Source of the DNA: Craspedostauros australis
Taxonomy: Eukaryota > Bacillariophyta > Bacillariophyceae > Mastogloiales > Achnanthaceae
Assembly: GCA_026770025.1 (NCBI GenBank)
Contig: JAMXDE010000045.1
Location: 62,001 to 126,000 of the forward strand
Direction: 5' to 3'
DNA: 64,000 nucleotides
The position numbers and the translations under genes are program-made. This document shows positions 53,711-64,000 of this stretch, in pieces (the first letter of the stretch is position 1; each line of letters begins with the position of its first letter). The notes under the pieces were generated by a model. The model was given only the letters and a program-made list of their open reading frames with translations. It was not told the origin of the DNA and searched no databases.

Positions 53711-56299
53711 GCCTTGGATGTGACAAAGGTGCAATGGATGCACGACTTGGATGCGACCCGGTCATGACTTGGACACGACATCGGTACGACTTCGCACACC
53801 AAGTTGCACGAGGGGCGTTGCGAATGACAGTGACGCTCAACGCATGCGTGCGGAGAAACTCGTGTCCGTTTTGTGGGGAGGACGTTGCGACCCCATAAAT
53901 ACGCGCCTGCACTATCCGCGGGAAATACCCCGAGCACTGCACATAGTGACACAAAGAGCTGCAGGGGCATACATGTTGATCGTGCTTCGCTTCCATCGTT
54001 TGGTGTATGGGACTCATGCGAACATCGTTGACTTGTTGTGGAACCGCCTTTCGCGTGCTTGCTTCGCGGAGGTGCGCATCCAGGGAAACGTGTTATCGCC
54101 ACGCGCGGCACTACATTTTCGCATGGGAGGAAACTGTTACCGTTATCATCTCGATGTGTTCTACCGCGACTCCTCGCAGACGGACGCGCGTAATGACATC
54201 AGCAATCAACATCGCAGTGAATCACATGAACAGCGGAGAGTGAAGGTCGTGTCGCATGCGCTGTCCGACACCCAATTGCGAGACACACAGTCTCATCTGT
54301 TCTCTCGCACTACGCCGCGCAATCGACATGACCGCTTCTGTCACGGTGAACACAGCGGGCGTGCGCATCACCAAACCAAAACAAATTCTGCTCGTCTCGT
54401 GTGCGTTGCGATGTTCGTGTTGCAGTTCCAACCACGGGGGATGATCGTGGCAGCCAGCTCGTTGCCGTGTGGTCTTTCGGGCGAATTCTCCGTCTTTCGC
54501 CAGTGACTGGAACCGAAGTGAGCACGTCACGAAGTCGGATGCGCTGATGCTGGACGCTGTGGGGCGCCTTGTGTCTTTGCGCCAACTTGCTGTGCAGATG
54601 GAATCCTCCGCCGCTGCCTCCAACCGACAACAGTCAAATCAAGCACTCGTCATGCACACACCTGAAGCGCATTCAGCACAGTAGCAACACTGACTCGAAT
54701 TGACCTCTGTGATGGCTTGCCCTCGTTTGATGTTGTTCCTGTGATGCAAGAGGCATGCGACGGGTCGGCTGCCCAAACAGATGCACAGAACACACGATAA
54801 CTAGCCCATCCCTTGTACTAGTAACAAATAGCTCAACTGTCAAAACCACAAAACGTGATGATCGTCGATAGCTTCCTGTGTCTGTTGAGTTTGCGCGTGG
54901 TTGGTGTCCTGGTTTGAAAAGAGCAAGCAAACAATTGCACTGATGGGGTAACCGGGAAAGCGCCACGTTCCGTTGTTGGACGTTGTAAATACTATTTTCT
55001 GAGTTTGCATGTCGGACGCACTGGACAAGCATGGTGAGGAACGCAAAGCGAATTTCGTGCCCTCGTGGCAACACCCCCAAGGAAGAAGACCGCCAGACAC
55101 CCACGCTTGCTGAAGAGAGTCCCACTTTGTCACACAAAAAAGAGAATCACCAACGAGCACCTGAACCGCACAGCCAAACAAACGTTGGACGGGGGCGGGC
55201 TCACCACCTTCGACAACAGCAGTGACAGGAGCACGACAGTGATCACACAACAACGGAGTGCGCATTAATACAGGAACGTGGAGGAATGGCGCTGCTCCCG
55301 GCGCAGAGCGCGACAGTTGATGACACGAAGTTCAGTAGGCTGGCAGGACAACGGACAGCTTGTAGTTGGAGGAGCGCTCTGTGGTAATCAACGACGGTGC
55401 GAAAAGGAACCGCTCAGACAAGGCACGAAAGTTACCTGAGCAAGGGGAGGGGAGAACACGAATGATGATTGCAAATCAGCCACTTCTTTCCAAAGAGGGA
55501 AAGCAATTGTGTGACTGCGTCGATGCTGCGTCGTGTCGTGGGTCTGGGATGGGGATGCATTGGGACAGACACAACAGGGAAGGAACGAGAAAAGGGGACA
55601 TCATTGGCATGTGCGAACAGTGTGCGGCATCGCAACCACGAACGCAAATCAGCGCGACGTCATGTCGACACGGGAAAGACGTGCTCTAGTAGTCCCATGA
55701 GTGCATGACTCGACAGACCCAAAAACCGCACAACACACCCCAAGCGTGAACAAAGCAAAAATCGACGCAAAAAGAGCATTTACCGCGCTTCCCCTGCAAA
55801 GCATGAACAGTTCTGACATGTGGCAAGACGCTGTGGACATTCCACACGCGCGAGAGACAGAGCATGGACATTGGTGCGGAACGCGCTGACATTCCTCAGC
55901 AAGGAATCGCGCTCAGCCCAGCCTTTCTAGCCCACGAGCGACAGATGGTGACGACATGTACTACTATCTACTACTATACTATAATAGATACAGCCAAGGT
56001 CCACCTGTCCGTAAATAGAACTGACACGCCCTCGAATACTGGCGACTCGTAGCTGACAACACAAACAAGCTTGAGACGAGAACAGTGCGACCATGAGAGG
56101 GCTAACTCTCAAACAGTGTCGACAGCGCCGACAGCAGCAAACCAAGCCTACAAACTGAGATGCTCGACAACTCGAGAATGCCATAAAACAGTGAAAGCAA
56201 GAATTAGGCCACAAGAAGACGACCATTGCAACATTACTGCAGCAAGTGCTCCGCTCTCTCTCTCTGGCTTTGATAACAATTACGCCCTTCATCTCCACC

Positions 56300-58737
56300 A
56301 TGCAAGACGCCACCGCCGCCAATAGAGGCCCACCAAGGCCCATGGAAACGGCGCGACCCGGAACACCTGACACCTCGGCCTGTGCCGTCGCCTGGTCAAG
56401 CCCCCCTTCCCAAGATGCCATCCCATCTGCACAAGACACGTTAAGAGCGGCAATGGCGCAGCTGTCCGAAGACGAGGCAGCGGCGGCCAAGGATGAACGG
56501 ATTGGTGCCGCGCCTATGGGTCTCGCCGAAGAGACGGACCTCCAACTGCAGGAGCTCCGTGAAAGGACGCGATCCATCGAGCACAATTCGGCTCTTTGGG
56601 TCGCTCTCCAGCAGAACGAATCCTTCGTGCTTCATCCGCAAACGCTTCGCATATTCCTGCGCGCGTCAAGGAACGACATCGATGGCGCGGTGGACCATCT
56701 CACGAGGTATTTCGAAGCCAAGCGAGAGTTGTGGGGTGACGCCAAGCTCACCAAGAGAATCAGCTTGGACGATTTCACCAAGGAAGATAAATCATTCCTG
56801 GCCAAGAGCAGAACGCAAATGTTGCCAACCCGGGATCGTGCCGGACGAGCCGTGCTCTTCTCATACGAGAGAGAGAGAGCTCGGAGCCCTCAGCGCAATG
56901 GGCCAGCAACACTCGAGGTGAGTGGACCGCAAACCCGTGCCCTTCAATATCATGCGACGCCTCTCAATCTCGCCAATGATACACTGCGTCGAATGCTCGT
57001 ATGATTATCGTCGTCTTGCAATACCTTTCAAACCTGTCGCAGCACCATCAGACGTTTCAATCGATTTCTCACCGTGTCGTATCGTAACATATCGTATCGT
57101 CTCATCTCGCTCCATTTCGTCCTTTCCTTCACTGCTGTCACGTGCGAACTTTCCTCGCTCCACCCACCAAAGGCTCGTTTTCTTTGGTACCTCATCATGT
57201 CGTACATCGAGGGTCACGATGACGTACAAAACCATGGCCTTGTGCTTGTCCAATACGGTTTGGATCTCAAGCCCGAAGGAAGCCATGCCAAGCGCGATGC
57301 GCGGTGGGCGATGTGCAAAGTCGTCAATGCCATGCCTATCCGAATCGCGGGTGTGCACCTCTGCTACGGTGAAGGCGAAAGCCACCCAGCTGCCAATGTG
57401 GTGGCATTGGGTTTGGCTCCAGCCGTCCGATGCCGGATCCAACTCGTTCGCGGTACGTCAACCAATCTATGCATTCATCTAGCCAGCCAGCCAGCAATCC
57501 ATCGGTGTCCACCTGTCTACCTATGTTGAGCCCGAAGCCGCTTTGCTCCATTTGTAACAGACCTGCTTGTGCGCGTTCCATCTTCGTTCCTCTTCACTCA
57601 CCAATACCCACTTGCCTGCTGTTGCTCGTCGTGTTTGATTGCACCGTCGCTTCAATCCATGGCTTCGAATGAACTTCAATTTGGTGTCGTTCTCAATGCT
57701 CAATGGTTTGCATTATGGCATTATTCTGCATTGCAGGAGATCATGACGCGTACCTTCACCATCTGGAGGAACACGGCGCTCCCATCAACGTCCTGCCTCT
57801 TGACGAAGGCCGCGCACAAGCGCTTGGACAGGGAGGCCAAACCGAAACGAAGCATGCTCCCAAGGTACTGAACACACGTGAGCTCAGCAAACTCTTGAGA
57901 CGGCGCCGGAAGATTGAAAGCAATCCGGAGGAGAACTCTGGCCTCGTCGAGCTCCTGAAGCAGAGTGACGTTATCATTGGGAACACTCGCTTCGACCAGA
58001 GGCACCCAGCAAACATAGGGTTGTTCCACGTTGTGAGGGAGAGGTGGGCGAAGTTCTATGCGGAGCGGAGCGGGAAGCAACAGGTTAACATTGCAAGGGA
58101 AGTGGTCCAGCAGCTGAGGGATGAGGGTATCCGCTTCGTCAAGCAAGTGGGCAGAGATGGATTGTGGGGACCAGCAGATGAGTCGCTGATCGTGGCTAAG
58201 ATCACGAAGCTCCATAATCGCCCCAGGACGAGCGAGATCCCAAACGCCTTGATCAATGTTGCCGCTGACGGAGTGACTTCAGTTGCAACGTCAACACCAA
58301 CGCAAGCCGCTGTTGGCGATGGAGCCGGGGCCGCCCCAAACACTGCCGCCACAACCGCTCCCGATTCTGCTATCGTCATGGGAACACAACCTGCGCTCGC
58401 CTCGGCTGCTGAGCGAAGTGCGCCATCCGCCGGTACATCGGAGAGGCTAGCACTGACAGACAAGGACATTATATGCGGGAGCTGCATCGACTTCGCAAAC
58501 CATCCAGGCAATCAGCACTTCGATTCAGTTGTGCAAAGTTTTCATCCCTTCTTTGCGATGGCAACGGAGGACAACCAAGACAGTTTCGTCAAGAAGGTGA
58601 AGGCGGCGCTGCGGGAGCAGGGCAGACGATTCCTGGAAGCGATCGAAGACTCCGATGGCAACTGCGTGTGGATTGAAGTCTCGGAGGACGATTCAATCGA
58701 CGAGATCAGACAGGCTTTCGAAGGTCTCTGTCAATAA
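56300..58737 (+). CDS. CRAL-TRIO domain protein fused to two DUF6824-like domains (632 residues)
   Basis: Three exons, 56300-56917, 57173-57452 and 57737-58737, join in phase 0 and phase 1 with good GT-AG signals (GAG|GTGAGT; TTGCAG|GAGATC). Residues 112-145 match the CRAL-TRIO N-terminal helices (LRIFLRASRNDIDGAVDHL). Residues 175-330 form the SEC14-like lipid-binding fold (LPTRDRAGRAVLFSY, then a long barrel). Residues about 368-455 and 538-630 are two copies of the diatom DUF6824 type: HPANIGLF...AREVVQQLRDEGIRFVK and HPGNQHFDSVV...ALREQGRRFLEA. The NDVL-GRG signature is replaced by SDVIIGNTR and KDIICGSC. CRAL-TRIO domains carry hydrophobic ligands between membranes; DUF6824 has no known activity. 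The fusion is real if the splicing is right, since the third exon alone carries the end of CRAL-TRIO and both DUF copies. Confidence 0.82.
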
Positions 58738-60210
58738 TGAGCCCGTCGATGAAGCCTCGGCTGACCCGGGGCCAGACGCAGCGACCAGCGCCACCCTGGA
58801 TAGGGAACGAATGGCGCGTCTCAGAGAGAACTATTCATAAACCGACTCCAAGCCGAACATTCCCCTCTCCGGCATCGCAGCAAAGCACCTGTGTGAGCGG
58901 AATGCTCCAACCGGAGAACTACTATTATAATACAATGATAGACGTCCGAGTACATAGCAAACTGCCAACGCTTCGGCTCTTTTGTATTGTACCAGTGCGA
59001 TCCGAGAACTGGCATCCAAACCAGATTCACGTGTCAACCTGCAACCCGGTGCTATCTCTGTCAAGTTGCAACCCGAGTCAGCGAGTGGGCCAACCATGCA
59101 TCCTCATGTGTATTGGCACCATGCCTGTAGTCGTACTTCTCCAAAACAAAAAACAATTCTCCAGGTCCCGATGGCAAAGGATTTGGTCTCCACGCCAAGC
59201 TTCTCCTCTCCAACATATATCGCCATTCTCCGAATAGGAGTCCAAGCGGAGAAGGTGCTTCCACTGTCCATGGGCGCTGACTGTCATGGTGGAGACCACC
59301 AACGCGCGGTTCATGCAAGCACCCAGAATGCCATGCTGTGCATATGCTCATCTTTTCCAAGGTGGTGCGAGTGCGGTAGTGGTAGGAAATGGATAGAATG
59401 GGATCAACTGTCCTCTCTTCAGGGAGGCACTTGGGTGCTTGTCTCGCTCAGCATCGTGTGGACAGAGAGAGACGCGCTGCGAATACGAACAGTGGATTTG
59501 ATTTTCCGAGCTCAGTCCGCATTTGGGCGTAGTGACTTGGCGGTGAGACTCCGCTAAGCCCTTCGTGACGTCACAAGGCATCGACTGGATGTCACAAGTC
59601 GCTCATGTGTTCTCTCGACTTTGTTGGTCTCGCCACCACAACACGCCCAAAGCAATGCGTGGATAGTGGAGACGTGGACACTTAGAGCACAATTCAATGA
59701 GAACGGTCACAAAGAAAAATGCAGTTCGGAGTAGAACGCTTGCACAAAGATCGCATCGACTTCGTTTGATGTTCAGTTGCGAAGGATCACGCAGGCCGGC
59801 TTGGCCCAACCAACCAAGGTGGCACATCAGCCACACATCAAAAGGGAAATAGCTGCCAGTGACGTGTGGCACCATGCTCTCTACCACCCTGCACGTACCA
59901 CGCTCGGCGACGCAAATCGAAGAGCGATGAAGGCGACGAAGGCAAACCTAAATCACGTGACAAGAGTCCAAATGGCTGCGCGAAAGGCGAGCGACTGATC
60001 GGAAGCGGCTGATTCGAGGAAACCAGAACACACAAGAGCGATCCAAAAACAGAGAGGCGGACGGCACATAAAATCACATCGGTAATCTCACAAAAATACC
60101 GACGAGCGAAGTGGATAGCATCCCACGCTCTCAGCACATCGTCTACGGATAGACCGAGAGAGAGAGAGAGAGGGTAGTGCTCAAGGACGAATAGCACCCT
60201 CCACAGCAAC
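58738..60210. other. intergenic, no recognisable gene
   Basis: This contains a TGACGTCA palindrome at 59566-59573 and a GA microsatellite at about 60152-60172 just upstream of the exonuclease ATG. Frames present show no family features. Confidence 0.4.
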
Positions 60211-61815
60211 ATGGACCTTCCTGCCACTGATAACAGTGCCGACGCTGCTAGTGCCTCCGAGGTATCCGCAACACAGAAGTCAGAAACTGCCACCAACCGT
60301 CAAGGTCTGATCGTGAGTAATGGTGATGGGGCGCCGGATTCTGCCGTTTCGTCGACATCCGCAACAATGTCGACTGCGGCGGCGGCAGCTGCTACAACAG
60401 GGCTGAGCAACGCGACGGGAGCGGACGGTGCCTTCGTAGCATCTACCGATCTGCAATCGGGGGCGGCATCGGCGTCGGCGCGAACATTGATCGGAGAAGG
60501 AAGAGGATCACAAGAACAGCCACAACAAGGCCCAAAGAAGAGCGATCAGAGAACGAAGGACGAGCGAGACGGAAAGACACAGACGCAGACACAGACTAAG
60601 AAAGGGGCGGGGCAGAAAGCAAGCAAGCCGATCAACCCCAGAGCTGAGCTCCAGCAGGAGGTGCTGCATCGATACGGATGGGGCAACGAATTCAGCGTCA
60701 ACGAAGATAGATACTGGTACGCGGATATCCAGATCGGCATGGACACCAAACCCAGGCGATTCGTGTCCGACCATCGCAGCAACTTCAACGACTCGCCGGA
60801 TCTGATCACGAAGAAGGGCATCACTGCCGCGTCGCAAGCAGCCCTGGATGGTTTGCGAGACATACGCGAGGAATGGGACGCCAGGCCGAGGATGGAGCTA
60901 TCACAGGCATTTCCCAAATGGATCCCCATCCGCGATTCCGCCGACCAGCGATGCTGGCCCAGCTTTTGGGAGCACAAGCCATCGACCGTGGGCATCGACG
61001 TCGAGGGCAACCGCGGCTTCCCGCCGGTGCTGGTGCAGATTGCCGTGCAAGAAGGCGATATGACGTACTGCATCTTGGAGACTCCGTCGCAGGCACTGTC
61101 GCTTGATCTCCAGCGCCTGCTGCAAGATGATTCCGTCACCAAGGTGTTCTGCGACAACTACTCGCATCATGACAAGATCGCTCTGCAGATACCGGTGCAT
61201 GATGCTGGTGACCCGAGCGGCGTTGTTGGTCCTGCTGGCGTTGGCGGTGCTGGCAATCACAGCGCGAGGAACTGGGCGACTGGCAGCGTCATCGACATCG
61301 AAGCCATCGCTGCGAAGCGCCTGGGACCGGTCAAGGTCGCCAGAGGACTGGGACGCATCGTATCGCAGGTCATGCCGGAGATCGGCGCCGTCATCGAGAA
61401 GCCGAGGGAGGCGAAGGGCAACATGAAGTCCCGCATGCAGCGGATCGGCCGTTTCACGCTCATCGAGCAGGGCAAGATGGACCCGCTGACAGGCGTTGGA
61501 GATTTGAAGAACGAAGAGAAGCACTACGCCGCTTTGGATGCATTGATGACGCTGCGTGCATATCGCAGGCTGATGGGAATCCGTGATACCGGTGCAGCAG
61601 CAGTCAGCATCTCTGAGATTGGACGTGATGGCGGTGGCGGTGGCGGCAGAAGTGGTGGACGCGGTCGTAGTGGCGGTGGCCGCGGAAGAGGGCGGGGCAG
61701 AGGCCGGGGTCGGGGTCAGGGCGCAAGCAGGGGCAGACAGGGAAGAGGGAGGGGCCGGGGTAGGGGTAGGGGCCAGAGCAACAGGGGTGGAAGGGATGCA
61801 CGCACTGGTACATGA
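60211..61815 (+). CDS. DEDDy 3'-5' exonuclease with RGG tail (534 residues)
   Basis: A single frame starts at the ATG at 60211. Residues 1-140 are low-complexity Ala/Ser/Gln/Lys. The exonuclease core has all three motifs: Exo I GIDVEG (Asp263, Glu265), Exo II around VFCDNYSHHD (Asp315 or Asp321) and Exo III HYAALDAL (Tyr439, Asp443), placing it in the DEDDy group with WRN, Rrp6 and RNase D nucleases. An insertion between Exo II and III is Gly/Val-rich (340-350). The C-terminal 70 residues are almost only RGG/GRG repeats, an RNA-binding region typical of nucleolar or RNP proteins. There is no helicase or HRDC domain. A role in RNA 3' processing is more likely than DNA repair because of the tail, but this is an inference. 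Confidence 0.85.
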   Translation: MDLPATDNSADAASASEVSATQKSETATNRQGLIVSNGDGAPDSAVSSTSATMSTAAAAAATTGLSNATGADGAFVASTDLQSGAASASARTLIGEGRGSQEQPQQGPKKSDQRTKDERDGKTQTQTQTKKGAGQKASKPINPRAELQQEVLHRYGWGNEFSVNEDRYWYADIQIGMDTKPRRFVSDHRSNFNDSPDLITKKGITAASQAALDGLRDIREEWDARPRMELSQAFPKWIPIRDSADQRCWPSFWEHKPSTVGIDVEGNRGFPPVLVQIAVQEGDMTYCILETPSQALSLDLQRLLQDDSVTKVFCDNYSHHDKIALQIPVHDAGDPSGVVGPAGVGGAGNHSARNWATGSVIDIEAIAAKRLGPVKVARGLGRIVSQVMPEIGAVIEKPREAKGNMKSRMQRIGRFTLIEQGKMDPLTGVGDLKNEEKHYAALDALMTLRAYRRLMGIRDTGAAAVSISEIGRDGGGGGGRSGGRGRSGGGRGRGRGRGRGRGQGASRGRQGRGRGRGRGRGQSNRGGRDARTGT

Positions 61816-63429
61816 GGTGGCTGAGATCGATGCACGAGAGCGCTGAACACGGAACTCTTGAGAGTGGCAGATGGAGTATCGTAAGCATGGGACGCTGGGA
61901 CGGCGCGGTAGCGCAACCTCCGATTCGGCAGCCGCCGTAGGATGTGCCAACGGTCAGAGTAGAAAGAGCGAACTTGCTACTCGTTGGGACCCGCATGTAT
62001 GGCATTCATGACCTGCGCTCAAATGTGCGCAGGGAAACAAAACAGAAACAGGAGGACAAAAAAGCTGCAACATCAGTTCCAAGAACGCTGAACAATAAAT
62101 CTGAACGATAACTTGGCAGCCAAAGTGCTGGTTTGTGATAATGGACGGGCCGAACCATACAAATGCGTCACAAGTGCTCTGCTGGAAGTATCTGGAGTGG
62201 ACCGAATGTAACAGCCCACCTGCTCCGAGAAGTTCTTCCCGATGCGTGCGGAGGCGCAAGTAGTGTCTTCCTACCAATACACTCTACTGATACTCTACTG
62301 CACGTACGAGCTGGAAAAAAGAGCCACATAAAACACCAATATTGTCAAGTTCGTCTCCTTGTTGCCACTCGGAGGCAGGAGCGTCTATTACGACCTATAG
62401 CTCGGAGTTGTTATCTGCACCTTCCTGCCATCTCCACTGCCACAACTCGGACGTGATCCCAAAGGTTATCGCCGCCCAGAATGTAGCGGCAACCTTTGGA
62501 TCACTCAGCACCAGGTTCGCAACACTCCAAACGTGTTTCGAACATTGGGGTCAGCGGCAATCACATGTTAATCATGTAGAGTGCAACCCGCTCTGTTTGT
62601 CCGACATCGTTGATGGAACATCTCATGCAATGTCACAAACACAGATCATGGTGTTCAACACAAAATCCGAACACATCGACAAAGAGCTCCAACGTGTTCT
62701 CGTGCGCTTTGCTTCTTCCACATCAAGATGGTGTCATCTGCAACAGATGGATGGCTGTGAAGTGTTCTGTCTTCGCCGTTCCAAGGGATTCGTTATTTGT
62801 TCGTGACTAAGACGTCACTGGGACGTCACTGCACGACACGTCAAAGGGGATTTGACAGACGTGTCAGTGTCGGAGAAGAGGTTTGTCCCACCATGACACG
62901 CGCCTGGCACGAGCTCACAAAATGGAATCGCCCACACAACACGAAGCATCCAATCGCACAATACGAGCGCAAGTGCAGCGCTTCCACACAACAGCTTCAC
63001 GCTCTCGTTGTGTTTGATGTTGTGCTTGATGTTGTTGTTGTTGTATGTGTGTGTCGTCGTTGTCCGGAGAGATGTGGATCTGGAACATGCAGTTGCGAAC
63101 ATGTGCGAAAGAACCAGTGACGAAGCTGCGGATGGTGGAAGGAAGATCTTTCGTTCGTCCGTCAAAGAGAGAAAGAGTGTTGCACGGCAATACACCACGA
63201 CCTTTGCCCCTTACGTGAACATTGATGTGACATGCCATCGCGTCGCGTGCCAGAGGTGTGGCAGCACACATTATCACATGCAAAGGCATACTCTGTTGTT
63301 TCGTCGAAAAGAGCGCCCTCAGAGCCGCACATCCTCAATCGTCACATAACTTCTGCCTTCGTTCTGATGTTGACAGATCGACAACTATCCGTACTCCGAA
63401 ACAGACATCCGTACTCGCGCTCTGACACC
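61816..63429. other. intergenic, no recognisable gene
   Basis: This holds the 3' region of the exonuclease gene, a hairpin at 62455-62502 and GACGTCAC motifs at 62812 and 62823. Frames up to 154 codons lack features. Confidence 0.4.
62455..62502. other. inverted repeat able to form a hairpin
   Basis: GATCCCAAAGGTT and GCCGC on the left pair with GCGGC and AACCTTTGGATC on the right, around a 10-base loop with small bulges. No gene product is evident. It could be a short structured RNA or a decayed transposon. Confidence 0.5.
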
Positions 63430-64000
63430 ATGAAGCTCATCGCAAGCAGCCTCCTCCTTCTTTCCGCCGCCCTTGGAACTGCCCATGCCGAGATCGGCGC
63501 TGATGGCGTCTGCCGCGCCAAGTGTACTGGCGATGAATGCGTCTTCAATGTGAAGGTCGATCTTCTCGCTGGAGAGCTGGGATACTACATCTTCGACGAG
63601 TGCGGAGGCGAGCCAAACCCAACCATCGGCTTGGAGTACGGCAAGGTGTACAAGTTTGTGCAGGTGAGCATCGAGACGGAAGCGACCGCCACACTCATGT
63701 CGGAACAATGTTCGAATTGACGCGAGCGGCACGAAGTCTGTGTCGACACTCGTGGAGAATCCGAAACGATCCGTGTTTGTTGAATCATTCGAGAGGTTCG
63801 GGTCTGCCTCGATGTTGCCGACCATGTCAAAAAGAGAGAGAGAGAAGAATAGAATAGAGTAGCGAGACTCACCAACACTTGTCTCCTTTCCTCCGCTCCT
63901 TGTTTCCTTCTTGCAACTCTCTATCTCCCCCACACACGCACACAGTCCGACCGCTCCAACTGGTACCATCCGCTCGGATTCGCGTACTTCGCTGATGGAG
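63430..64000 (+). CDS. secreted protein, possibly cupredoxin-like, cut by the window edge
   Basis: Exon 1 (63430-63663) starts with a clear signal peptide (MKLIASSLLLLSAALGTAHA, cleavage after AHA). It continues CRAKCTGDECVFNVKV and GEPNPTIGLEYGKVYKFVQ. The donor is CAG|GTGAGC, phase 0, and the acceptor CACACAG at 63945; exon 2 reads SDRSNWYHPLGFAYFADG to the edge. The Cys pattern and the NPTIGL-xxGKxYxF and NWYHPLGF motifs recall cupredoxin-like extracellular domains in which a HP motif follows a short strand; this is tentative. The protein is partial, so size and other domains are unknown. Confidence 0.78.

Larger units (their letters stand above)
50812..56299. other. 5.5-kb gene-poor region with minisatellites
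   Basis: No gene is recognised here. The longest frame is 251 codons on the plus strand (53751-54506), with mixed composition and no domain. It begins just after a minisatellite and is not listed as a gene. A TGACGTCA palindrome lies at 51774-51781. The two minisatellite blocks are listed separately. The last few hundred bases probably include the promoter of the CRAL-TRIO gene. Confidence 0.4.

Noticed and set aside
53751-54506. 251-codon plus-strand frame after a minisatellite
   Set aside because: No domain, signal or homologous look; overlapping minus-strand frames are of similar length. Too weak to call a gene.
60901-61950. 349-codon minus-strand frame
   Set aside because: It is antisense to the exonuclease gene, with its length driven by the GC-rich RGG repeats.

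Overview
This window looks like nuclear DNA of a stramenopile alga, most probably a diatom. Coding density is low, introns are short GT-AG, Ty1/copia retrotransposons are of the kind abundant in diatoms, and two gene classes typical of diatoms are present: DUF6824-type domains and stand-alone AAA-ATPase/TPR signalling proteins. The species cannot be fixed from sequence alone.

Layout. 1-9862: nested copia elements on the minus strand. A gag-pol element with one uninterrupted reading frame (1-4062, running off the left edge) and its 797-bp 5' LTR (4145-4941) sits inside the pol of an older frameshifted copy (4942-9063), which ends against an inverted LTR (9064-9862). 10065-10831 is a diverged solo LTR. 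11206-18050 is a second copia family with two 938-bp LTRs, nearly identical to each other, around a decayed, partly deleted and internally duplicated interior. 18.5-20.0 kb: a secreted alpha/beta hydrolase (-). 20.7-24.8 kb (-) and 29.6-39.0 kb (+): two divergently transcribed paralogues of a large AAA-ATPase with TPR-like repeats. Their shared intergenic region holds a solo LTR and two short conserved blocks at similar distances from each start. The second paralogue appears to contain a 5-kb intron.

40.1-45.7 kb: a RING-H2 protein (+), a mitochondrial-carrier-like protein (-), a 96-residue two-exon membrane protein (+) and a 430-residue protein of unknown function, possibly plastid-targeted (-). 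46.5-47.4 kb: a foldback-like mobile element whose inverted arms carry arrays of a palindromic 29-bp unit. 49.8-50.8 kb: a conserved protein of unknown function (+). 50.8-56.3 kb: a gene-poor stretch with minisatellites. 56.3-58.7 kb: a three-exon CRAL-TRIO protein fused to two DUF6824-like domains (+). 60.2-61.8 kb: a DEDDy 3'-5' exonuclease with an RGG tail (+). 63.4 kb to the right edge: the start of a secreted protein (+). The genes do not form an evident pathway. The only clear functional grouping is the divergent AAA-ATPase pair. Splice sites were assigned by eye from GT-AG signals, phase and protein continuity. Nothing was checked against transcripts or databases.
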